64,000 nucleotides of DNA from Paralichthys olivaceus (Eukaryota; Chordata; Actinopteri; Pleuronectiformes; Paralichthyidae): contig NC_091110.1 of the NCBI RefSeq assembly GCF_024713975.1, forward strand, positions 2,801,001 to 2,865,000, in the 5' to 3' direction. The position numbers were made by a program, and so were the translations under genes. Below are positions 51,057-61,279 of this stretch, one piece after another; positions within the stretch are counted from its first letter, which is position 1; each line of letters starts with the position of its first letter. The notes under the pieces are model-generated. The model was given only the letters and a program-made list of their open reading frames with translations, had not been told where the DNA came from and did no database searches.

Positions 51057-53438
51057 CTAATTTAATTCACCACAGTCGACAATGACAATCTTGGCTTTAG
51101 TCGCACCGCTTTCTGAGCCATGCTTCTCCATTGCCCAGACAACATCCAGTCCCTCCACAGCTTTGCCAAACACCACATGCTTCCCGTCCAGCCTGAGGAG
51201 GAGAGGAGACGATGAATATTTGAGACTAACAAATTGTTTGTTTTCATCTCAATGCAGGTGTACACAAGTAACAGTGGAGCTCACCATGAAGTTTTACTAG
51301 TGCAGATGAAGAACTGGGACCCGTTGGTGTTGGGTCCAGCATTAGCCATCGACAGTGTTCCTGAGCTGATGTGTTTCAACTGAAAGTTCTCATCAGGAAA
51401 CTTCTCTCCATAGATGGATTTGCCTCCAGTTCCATTGTGGTGGGTAAAGTCTCCTCCCTGTAAAACAAAGTTGAATCAGCACATGTGGTGTCTCTGGAAT
51501 ATTCAGTTTGATTGTCTTCCATTTGATCGAACTAAATGTTTTATTCAATGTTCATTTTATTCCTGTTTTTGAAACATTGTTTATTAATGTGTTTGTATCT
51601 CTGCCTTGCAAGGTGACCTTGAGTGCTCTGAAAGGCACCTATAAATAAAATGTATTATTATTATTATTAATACATGTGGTAGCAGCCGTCATGATTAAGG
51701 TTCAACTTGAGCTTAAATCTAAACTGTACCTGGCACATGAATCCAGGGATGATACGGTGAAACGTGGAGCCCTTGTAGCCAAAACCTTTCTCTCCAGTGC
51801 ACAAAGCACGGAAACTTTCTGTAAGTAAAGATTCTGTCAATCCTCAAGAAAACTTATACCAACTAAAACAAGCACAAAATAAAAACATTGTAACTGGAGA
51901 TTTTTCCTATTTCCTTGTTCTCCTTGTAGGACATTTGGGAAAAACAGGAAGCAGACACATTTTGTTGTCAGATACAACACAGTAAATCTGAGTTTGGTTG
52001 TTTTTTCAAAAGTGTTAGTGTCAATGTTAATGATCTTTAAAACAAAACAAGGCTCTGGAAAGACATAGAAGCAGATCGAGAAGGTTTACAGTCTTTTCAA
52101 CACTTGTGCAGCTCCTAAAAGCAGAAAACACAAACTACTATATGTATTAAGTCATAATTACATCAAAACCTGTAAAGTAAAACATTTTGTAAAGTAAAAT
52201 CTGAAGGGAATGACTGACAACCTCATTTCCACAGAGGCAAATATTTGTTCTTTGCACCGACTGAGAATAAATGAGGCCATGTGACTAACATTGGTCTATG
52301 AACAGTATCACAAGGACTCAGTTAAGTATTGTGCAGGTTTTAACCACTTGCCAACAGCTTTCTCTTCCTTCTTGTTGTTATTATCACTCACAGCAGTGGT
52401 AGCACTCACTTGCATGTCTCCTTGTGTCAATGTTTGACCCTCACATTTGACTATGGGACGGGATATTCAGGTTTTTTTAATCGATGCGACCGCCACAGTC
52501 TCAACCCATACGAGGAATAAAACCAGCTGAATGGAGACACACTGTTTCTTCACTCAAACACAAGTATTTGGGTGTGTACAACAAGCATGAGCCTGATGCT
52601 GTGTGCAGTAACTCTGAAGGTTTTTCTCTGTCTCACCCACCTGCCGTCTTTGGGACCACATCTGCCTGCAGCTGCAAGACACAGGGATTTCTTACACGAG
52701 TGAACAGTTTGACACATAATACACACAGTCAAGAGGAACAGTGAGATACTCTGCAAACTAAAGTTTTGAAGTGAACGTGATCGACCTGCTAGGAAAGCGA
52801 TGTTAAAGTTTAACATCCGTCATTTAACGTAGCCACTAGGTGGTGCCGTGACTGAGACTGAATATTGTCATGTAGATGTCTTCTGAGACGTGTAGTTTGG
52901 CACAGACTTGACAAAGCACACGCTAGTTATAAGCTACTTCCTGTTTCATCAGTACTGAAATTCCATGCCACGGAACTGCATTGAAGAAAAACTGAAAAGT
53001 TGCTTTGTCTTTAAAATGATCAGAGTATTCAAACCATGACGCCACACCCATGCATGAGACTTATTCAATCAGAGCATTTTTACAAGACACATTTTGTGAC
53101 TTTTCAAGTATGTTCAGGACTGAAAATGAGAAGAAAGACAAAAAGCATTAAGGGACCAACTAGGTCCTTATGGGTAATCATACCATTCTGTCCTCAGGCC
53201 CCAATAAAAAGGAAACATTTGCTGGTATCTGTGTATGAACCTGCTTTTAATGTTAAAGCTGCACCTGAGAACATGTCAGTCACACCTACAGCCTGTTTGT
53301 ATATAAACCAACTTTAAATTGTGCATAGTCAAAATTAAATATGAATAGTCAGTGATTGATTTATCTTACCTGCATTACAATCCTGCCAGCAGGAGCGCCA
53401 TCAATGGTGATGTCAAAGAAAACTCTGGGATTTGCCAT
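51057..53438 (-). CDS. ppia: ppia copy 5: cyclophilin A
   Basis: Exons in coding order: 53370-53438, 52641-52671, 51730-51818, 51285-51457, 51057-51192; 165 aa, complete. Starts [14 protein letters not shown]. Copy-specific residues: Gln25 (with copy 2), Ser35 for Asn (ESFRALCTG, with copy 6), His at the FTHHNGTGG site, and Trp140 for Lys in the last exon ([11 protein letters not shown]), found in no other copy. Ile156 and Val159 ([12 protein letters not shown]) are shared with copy 3. Introns 698, 822, 272 and 92 bp. Catalytic residues Arg55, Phe60, Phe113, Trp121 and His126 are kept. Confidence 0.94.
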
Positions 53439-54355
53439 TTTCACAAACCTGCCTCTGTGTTGCTTATAATGTAAAAGTTAAACTAGAAGTGAATCCTGTC
53501 AACTTGTCAGACTCACTGGTTCTAAGCAGCTGACATAAGAGCTGACAACAGCCAATCACAGCCCCCGTCCTCCTCAAAGGCTCAAAATTGGACCAATTGT
53601 AATGTACATGTGAGTTGAGGTGTGGGTTGATTGGTCGAACCTGTTTCAGGACAGCTCGCAAGGGCGGAGCTGTGGCCAGAGAGAAAATGCTGCAGTGGAA
53701 AAGCTGAAAAATAATCTTCTGTCCTCAACACTATTCCTTAACCTGGAAGGAAAGGTCATGAGGTCAAAGAGGATGAAGCCCAAAGGAGATCAGGGTCTGG
53801 AGCACATGAACATATGAACATATGAAGATATGAACATATGAAGATATGAACATACACTCACACACTTCTACCTATTAAGATAATGCCTATACTCACCTCT
53901 AGTGTTTTACAACAATCAAAAAGTTACACCATGTTATTACAGCACTTGATAAATATTCTTAGGCTTTAATCCAATTCTCTTGTTGTGGCAAAAACGTCCC
54001 TTACAGCTTAATACATACATTAAGAGAAAATACACAAATACACATAGCTGGAGTTTTCTAACAGATGTTTGAAACTGAATGAGAGGACACACAAAGTGAA
54101 ATTACTTTATTTATACCATCATCTTTATCATCATCCATTATCATCATCAATCTAAGTGAGAGCTTGTTAACAAATGTGGTCCTTAAGGACAGACTGGAAT
54201 GTACAACATATGAATATTGGACAAACATTTTTAGACTGTTTCTTCTTCTACTGATACTGTAGATATGCACCATCTCAAAGATTACCTGGGATGTGGATGA
54301 TAAGGATAAATCTGACAGGAGAGCAGACTGACATGAAGGAACTGAGTGAGTTGGA

Positions 54356-56739
54356 CTAATTTAATTCACCACAGTCGGCAATGACAACCTTGGCTTTAGT
54401 TGCACCGCTTTCTGAGCCATGCTTCTCCATTGCCTTGACAACATCCATTCCCTCCACAACGTTGCCAAACACCACATGCTTCCCGTCCAGCCTGAGGACG
54501 AGAGGAGACGATGAATATTTGAGACCAACAAATTGTTTGTTTTCATCTCAATGCAGGTGTGCACAAGTCACAGTGGAGCTCACCATGAAGTTGAAGATGT
54601 GCAGATGAAGAACTGGGACCCGTTGGTGTTGGGTCCAGCATTAGCCATCGACAGTGTTCCTGGGCTGATATGTTTCAACTGAAAGTTCTCATCAGGAAAC
54701 TTCTCTCCATAGATGGATTTGCCTCCAGTTCCATTGTGGTTGGTAAAGTCTCCTCCCTGTAAAACCAAGTTGAGTCAGCACATGTGGTGTCTCTGGAATA
54801 TTCAGTTTGACTGTCTTCCATTTGATCGATCTAAATGTTTTATTCACTGTTCATTTTATTCCTGTTTTTGAAACATTGTTTATTGATGTGTTGGTATCTC
54901 TGCCTTGCAAGGTGACCTTGAGTGCTCTGAAAGGTACCTATAAATAAAATGTATTATTATTATTGTTAATACATGTGGTAGCAGCCATCATGATTAAGGT
55001 TCAACTTGAGCTTAAATCTAAACTGTACCTGGCACATGAATCCAGGGATGATACGGTGAAACGTGGAGCCCTTGTAGCCAAAACCTTTCTCTCCAGTGCA
55101 CAAAGCACGGAAACTTTCTGTAAGTAAAGATTCTGTCAATCCTCAAGAAAACTTATACCAACTAAAACAAGCACAAAATAAAAACATTGTAACTGGAGAT
55201 TTTTCCTATTTCCTTGTTCTCCTTGTAGGACATTTGGGAAAAACAGGAAGCAGACACATTTTGTTGTCAGATACAACACAGTAAATCTGAGTTTGGTTGA
55301 CTTTTCAAAAGTGTTAGTGTCAATGTTAGTGATCTTTAAAACAAAACAAGGCTCTGGAAAGACATGGAGGCAGATCGAGAAGGTTTACAGTCTTTTCAAC
55401 ACTTGTGCAGCTCCTAAAAGCAGAAAACACAAACTACTATATGTATTAAGTCATAATTACATCAAAACCTGTAAAGTAAAACATTTTGTAAAGTAAAATC
55501 TGAAGGGAATGACTGACAACCTCATTTCCACAGAGGCAAATATTTGTTATTTGCACCCACTGAGAATAAATGAGGCCATGTGACTAACATTGGTCTATGA
55601 ACAGTATCACAAGGACTCAGTTAAGTATTGTGCAGGTTTTAACCACTTGCCAGCAGCTTTCTCTTCCTTCTTGTTGTTATTATCACTCACAGCAGTGGTA
55701 GCACTCACTTGCATGTCTCCTTGTGTCAATGTTTGACCCTCACAATTGACTCTGGGACGGGATATTCAGGTTTTTTTAATCGATGCGACCGCCACAGTCT
55801 CAACCCATACGAGGAATAAAACCAGCTGAATGGAGACGCACTGTTTCTTCACTCAAACACAAGTATTTGGGTGTGTACAACAAGCATGAGCCTGATGCTG
55901 TGTGCAGTAACTCTGAAGGTTTTTCTCTGTCTCACCCACCTGCCGTCTTTGGGACCACATCTGCCCGCAACTGCAAGACACAGGGATTTCTTACACGAGT
56001 GAACAGTTTGACACATAATACACACAGTCAAGAGGAAGAGTGAGATACTCTGCAAACTAAAGCTTTGAAGTGAATGTGATCAACCTGCTAGGAAAGTGAT
56101 GTTAAAGTTTAACATCCGTCATTTAACGTAGCCACTAGGTGGTGCCGTGACTGAGACTGAATATTGTCATGTAGATGTCTTCTGAGACATGTGTAGTTTG
56201 GCACAGACTTGACAAAGCACACGCTAGTTATAAGCTACTTCCTGTTTCATCAGTACTGAAATTCCATGCCACGGAACTGCATTGAAGAAAAACTGAAAAG
56301 TTGCTTTGTCTTTAAAATTATCAGAGTAATCAAACCATGACACCACACCCATGCATGAGACTTATTCAATCAGAGCATTTTTACAAGACACTTTTTGTGA
56401 CTTTTCAAGTATGTTCAGGACTGAAAATGAGAAGAAAGACAAAAAGCATTAAGGGACCAACTAGGTCCTTATGGGTAATCATACCATTCTGTCCTCAGGC
56501 CCCAATAAAAAGGAAACATTTGCTGGTATCTGTGTATAAACCTGCTTTTAATGTTAAAGCTGCACCTGAGAACATGTCAGTCACACCTACAGCCTGTTTG
56601 TATATAATCCAACTTTAAATTGTGCATAGTCAAAATTAAATATGAATAGTCAGTGATTGATTAATCTTACCTGCATTACAATCCTGCCAGCAGGAGCGCC
56701 ACCAATGGTGATGTCAAAGAAAACTCTGGGATCTCCCAT
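54356..56739 (-). CDS. ppia: ppia copy 6: cyclophilin A
   Basis: Exons in coding order: 56671-56739, 55940-55970, 55029-55117, 54584-54756, 54356-54491; 165 aa, complete. Starts [14 protein letters not shown]. Exon 2 [10 protein letters not shown] (as copies 1 and 7), exon 3 with Ser35 (as copy 5), exon 4 with HISPG and SSTSW (as copy 2), last exon [21 protein letters not shown] (close to copy 4). It is thus the clearest patchwork in the array. Introns 700, 822, 272 and 92 bp. No lost catalytic residue. Confidence 0.95.
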
Positions 56740-57500
56740 TTTCACAAACCTGCCTCTGTGTTGGTTATAATGTAAAAGTTAAACTAGAAGTGAATCCTGT
56801 CAACTTGTCAGACTCACTGGCTCTAAGCAGCTGACATAAGAGCTGACAACAGCCAATCACAGCCCCCGTCCTCCTCAAAGGCTCAAAATTGGACCAATTG
56901 TAATGAACATGTGAGTTGAGGTGTGGGTTGATTGGTCGAACCTGTTTTAGGACAGCTCGCAAGGGCGGAGCTGTGGCCAGAGAGAAAAGGCTGCAGTGGA
57001 AAAGCTGAAAAATAATCTTCTGTCCTCAACTCTATTCCTTAACCTGGAAGGAAAGGTCATGAGGTCAAAGAGGATGAAGCCCAAAGGAGATCAGGGTCTG
57101 GAGCACATGAACATATGAACATTTGAGCATATGAACATATGAAGATATGAACATATGAAGATATGAACATACACTCACACACTTCTACCTATTAAGTTAA
57201 TGCCTATACTCACCTCTAGTGTTTTACAACAATCAAAAAGTTACACCATGTTATTACAGCACTTGATAAATATTCTTAGGCTTTAATCCAATTCTCTTGT
57301 TGTGGCAAAAACGTCCCTTACAGCTTAATACATACATTAAGAGAAAGTACACAAATACACACAGCTGGAGTTTTCTAACAGATGTTTGAAACTGAATGAG
57401 AGGACACACAAAGTGAAATTACTTTATTTATACCATCATCTTCATCATCATCCATTATCATCGTCAATCTAAGTGAGCTCTTGTTAACAAATGTGGTCCT

Positions 57501-57876
57501 TTAAGGTTCAGTGTGTAGAATTTTGTGATATCTAGTGTTGAAGCTTGCATATTGCAGCTGAACACCCCTCACCTCACCCTCTCCTTCCAAACATGAAAAA
57601 GAAACTGTGGTAGCCTTTAATTGTCATAAAAACTGAAAAGGTGTTTAGTTTGTCCAGTCTGGACTAATGTAAAAAAACATGGCGTCCTCCATAGAGAGGA
57701 CCCCCTCGATGTAAATATAAAGTATTTAAATATAAAGGGCCTTTTCTGGTGTAAAGAAAACTACAATTCATACAATTTAGATGAAATGAACTAGTGAAAA
57801 CATCATGAGAATCGTTCTACATTAAATTACTGCCAATAGTTCCCTTTAACCTTAATCTTACACACTGGAGCTTTAA
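57501..57876 (+). mobile_element. TTAA-flanked MITE, copy B, in the 3' UTR region of ppia copy 7
   Basis: Inserted at a TTAA that is still empty in units 1-6 (gtccTTAAggacagactgg). Here the left side reads TTTAAGGTTCAGTGTG and the right side cacactggagctTTAAGGAC. About 376 bp, no coding frame. Same family as the copies at 17598 and 61709. Confidence 0.85.
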
Positions 57877-58045
57877 GGACAGACTGAAATGTACAAAATA
57901 TGAATATTGGACAAACATTTTTCGACTGTTTCTTCTTCTACTGATATTATAGATATGCACCATCTCAAAGAGTAACTGGGATGTGGATGATAAGGAGAAA
58001 TCTGACAGGAGAGCAGACTGACATGAAGGAACTGAGTGAGTTGGA

Positions 58046-61000
58046 CTAATTTAATTCACCACAGTCGGCAATGACAACCTTGGCTTTCGGAGTACCGCTC
58101 TTTGTGCCATGCTTCTCCATTGCCTTGACAACATCCATTCCCTCCACAACGTTGCCAAACACCACATGCTTCCCGTTCAGCCTGAGGACGAGAGGAGACG
58201 ATTAGTATGCAAAACCAGCCAAACTTCTTGTTTTCATCTCAATGCAGGTGTGCACGTGTCACAGTGGAGCTCACCAGTCAGTTGAAGCTGTGCAGATAAA
58301 GAACTGGGACCCATTGGTGTTGGGTCCAGCATTAGCCATGGACAGTGTCCCTATGCCTGCGTGTTTCAACTGAAAGTTCTCATCAGCAAACTTCTCTCCA
58401 TAGATGGATTTGCCTCCAGTTCCATTGTGGTTGGTGAAGTCTCCTCCCTGTAAGACAAAGTTGACAGCAGCGGTCATAAATGTGTGATTTGTGAAAAATG
58501 AAAAAACAGCATTGATCCCTTAACTGTACCTGGCACATGAATTTAGGGATGACACGGTGAAACGTGGAGCCCTTGTAGCCAAAACCTTTCTCTCCAGTGC
58601 ACAAAGCACGGAAATTCTCTGGAAGAAAAGATTCTGTCAATTCTTGGGTAAACTTATATCTACACAAAATGAATGCATAACAGCATTATACAGAGCTTCA
58701 GAGCAAACTCAAACCACCCAGGGTAGTTCTCTTGAATTATTTATTTTCTCTTGAATAAACTTCACATATTTCCGAAGGTGAACAGCTGATCTTTCTCATT
58801 GTATTTTGCCTGCTCAGCAGAGTGCTGCTACTGGTGTTGTCTCCTATTTCCTTTTCTCCTTGCAGCTGAGACAGGAAGCAGAAACATTTCATTGCAGTTA
58901 ATCAGAGTTTGGATTTTGTAAGTCAAAAGTGTTACTATTAACAAATTAATGATCTTTCGAACTAAAATAAATTGTGGGAAAAACAGAAAATGATCACAGG
59001 GAGTTGGAAATTGTATTAAAAATGAGACCATAAAATCAAATATTCAAGATTGAATGAGTAATGATTAATGTTGAAATTCTTAAAAAAAAATGCTTGAGTG
59101 TTATTGTATGTGATAGCAATAACAAACAGCACACAAATAAGTGTGAGAAAAGCACAGGCAAAAAGACAAAATACACAAATGTGAAAGAACCAAAACTGTT
59201 TTAAAAGCTGTGTTAATGAGCTTAATGAGAATGTTCACAAGACTTCACACTTGCACAGCTCTACAAGCTACTGTGTGCATACAGTTACATCAAAACCGGA
59301 AAACGCTCCACACAAAGGTCAAGTTAAAATCACTCATTAAAAAAACTGTTAAGAGTAAATTACAGAAATCTCAGATAAACTAAATAAAGAATCAAAACCC
59401 TAACCTCATTTCCATGGAGGCAATCTTCTTCTTTAGCAACCACTGAGAATAAATGAGGCCATCTGACTAACATTAGCCTATGTGGGGCAGAATCACAGGG
59501 ACTCAATAAAGCATTGTGCAGGTTTTCTTGCAGTTTAACCACTTGCAGACATCTTTTTCTTCCTTCTTAATGTTATTATCACTCACAGCAGTGGTACCAC
59601 TCAGTTGCATGTCTGCTTGTGTCAATGTTTTACCCTCACATTTGACTATATTCAGATTCTTTCTATCACTGCGTCAGCCATCGTTTGCCTTAAACTCCAA
59701 ATGAAGAATAAATGCTCAGCTAAACTGGGAGGCATTGTTTTTTCAGCCAAATGCAAATGTGTGTTGTCGAGAAGACGTCTGAGCCTGATGCTGTGTGCAG
59801 TAACTCGGATTTTCTCTGTCTCACCCACCTGCCGTCTTTGGGACCACATCAGCCCGGAGCTGCAAGACACAGGGATTTTTTACATGAGTGCTTGACACAT
59901 AGTACACACAGACAAGAGGAACAGTGAGATACTCTGAAAATTTTTGCAAAGGATGAAGAAGACAATAAGCCTCAAATGTGACAGCAGCAACAACAACATG
60001 CGCCAAGAGGCATTTTTATCACAGCTGACAACAGTAAGCCCAGCGTCATACGTGAGGCACACAAATCAGCTGCCTTAACTACATTACATTTCTATTACAT
60101 GCAAATGCTTCAGTATTTTATACACCAATCTGTAAGTATTCTGTTACAGCATATTACATTAATATGTAATATATATATCCAGCTTTTCTTCAACTATAGA
60201 TGATGTTTGTTTATTGCTTATAGTGTAAGTGCTCTAGCATAGTTTCTATTTTTATTTCTATTCTTATTTAAATTTGATAGACTTCATAATTAGTTAAATT
60301 CCCCCTCTGGGAATCAGTACACATATATTGATTAATGAATATATGTGTGTTTTTGGTGTATGTATATATATATATATACATATTCTGCCATATGAGCACA
60401 GTTAGATATTAAATAATTATATATATATATATATATATATGCAGCAGGATATCATCACATTTTAAATAGCTGATAACAGATCATTTGGCATTTTTATTTA
60501 AAATATGTATTTAAAATGATCATAATAGTGGCAGATTGAGTTTCTATCCATTGATTCATTGATGAAACTACTAATTATTTCATATCTAACTGTGCTCATA
60601 TAGAAGACAGGCTGCATCGCTTGAGTCCTAGTCTGACCTAAACAAATGTCATGATGATGACGATGATGATGATGGTGGTGATGATGATGGTGGTGAGGAT
60701 GATGATGGTGGTGGTGAAGAAGATGATGATGGGCGTTCCCGTTGGAGCAGGACTGTTTTGTTGGCTATGTGCCTGATTCACTTGATCTTGTCTGTGTTTC
60801 TGCAGACTGACATAACCTGAGAACAAAAGATTGAGGCCTGTTAAAATACATGAACCCATCTGCCCATAAGAGAACATCTGTCTCTGCTTCGGTCCAAATC
60901 GAGCAGACGCTCAAGCCGAATTTAAACCCTGAATTGCGCACAGCCGAGACTGACTGTGAAGAGTTAATGAGGGATTTCTCTCACCTCCATTGTGATCCTG

Positions 61001-61053
61001 CCGATGTTAGAGCCATCCACGGCGATGTCAAAGAAAACTCTGGGGTTTCCCAT
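58046..61053 (-). CDS. ppia: ppia copy 7: cyclophilin A, the divergent founder-like copy
   Basis: Exons in coding order: 60985-61053, 59829-59859, 58530-58618, 58275-58447, 58046-58181; 165 aa, complete. The N-terminus [20 protein letters not shown] is nearer to human PPIA (FFDIAVDG) than the TIGGAPAG form of the other copies. Other marks: [42 protein letters not shown] and [10 protein letters not shown]. All catalytic residues are present. Introns are 1125, 1210, 82 and 93 bp. The third lacks the repeat found in every other copy, and introns 1 and 2 are only patchily alignable to theirs. It therefore branched off before copies 1-6 multiplied. Confidence 0.95.
60360..60440. repeat. TA microsatellites in ppia copy 7 intron 1
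   Basis: Two (TA)n tracts at about 60363-60378 and 60419-60440, separated by about 40 bp. Confidence 0.9.
60651..60732. repeat. ATG/GTG trinucleotide repeat in ppia copy 7 intron 1
   Basis: Imperfect (GAT/GGT)n tract of about 80 bp, close to exon 1. Open frames across it are low-complexity artefacts. Confidence 0.9.
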
Positions 61054-61169
61054 ATTTACAAACGCGCCTCTGTGCTGGTTTTAGTGAAAAAGCCGCAGAT
61101 GACTGGATCAAGCCGTCGGACGCACTGGATCTGTTTATGAGGCTCTGACAACACGCTGATGTCAATGCT

Positions 61170-61275
61170 GCCGACAGCCAATCACAGCCCGCGCCCTGCT
61201 CAACGGCGCAGAAGTGGACCAATAGGAATGAACACTGACCGGAGGTGTGCGTTGATTGGTCCGACAGGGAGATGG
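61170..61275 (-). promoter_or_regulatory. ppia copy 7 promoter with three CCAAT boxes
   Basis: CCAAT at 61178-61182 and 61219-61223, and ATTGG at 61255-61259, at nearly the same spacing as in copies 1-6. The GC box of the other copies is not obvious here; GGCGCAG and CGCGCC-like stretches are nearby. Conservation across an otherwise diverged flank supports function. Confidence 0.65.
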
Positions 61276-61279
61276 GTTT

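Larger units (their letters stand above)
35370..57490 (-). repeat. Six tandem units of about 3.3 kb, each carrying one ppia gene
   Basis: Stop codons of copies 1-6 lie at 35573, 38952, 42267, 47602, 51057 and 54356. The spacing is 3.3-3.5 kb except where the LINE lengthens the copy 3-4 interval to 5.3 kb. Each unit repeats the full gene, its 3' UTR with a shared polyadenylation motif (ctttatttata on the plus strand) and its promoter. Spacers of copies 2, 5 and 6 share an AGGTCATGAGGTCAAAGAGG block and a CATATGAA tandem (about 41698-41764, 53807-53853, 57107-57172). Spacers of copies 1, 3 and 4 instead have a cagagttcatctgcactta block. No other gene was seen in the spacers. Confidence 0.95.

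Noticed and set aside
35370-57490. The regular 3.3-kb spacing was considered as a CRISPR-like or satellite array.
   Set aside because: Each unit is a complete spliced gene with promoter and 3' UTR, so it is a tandem gene cluster.
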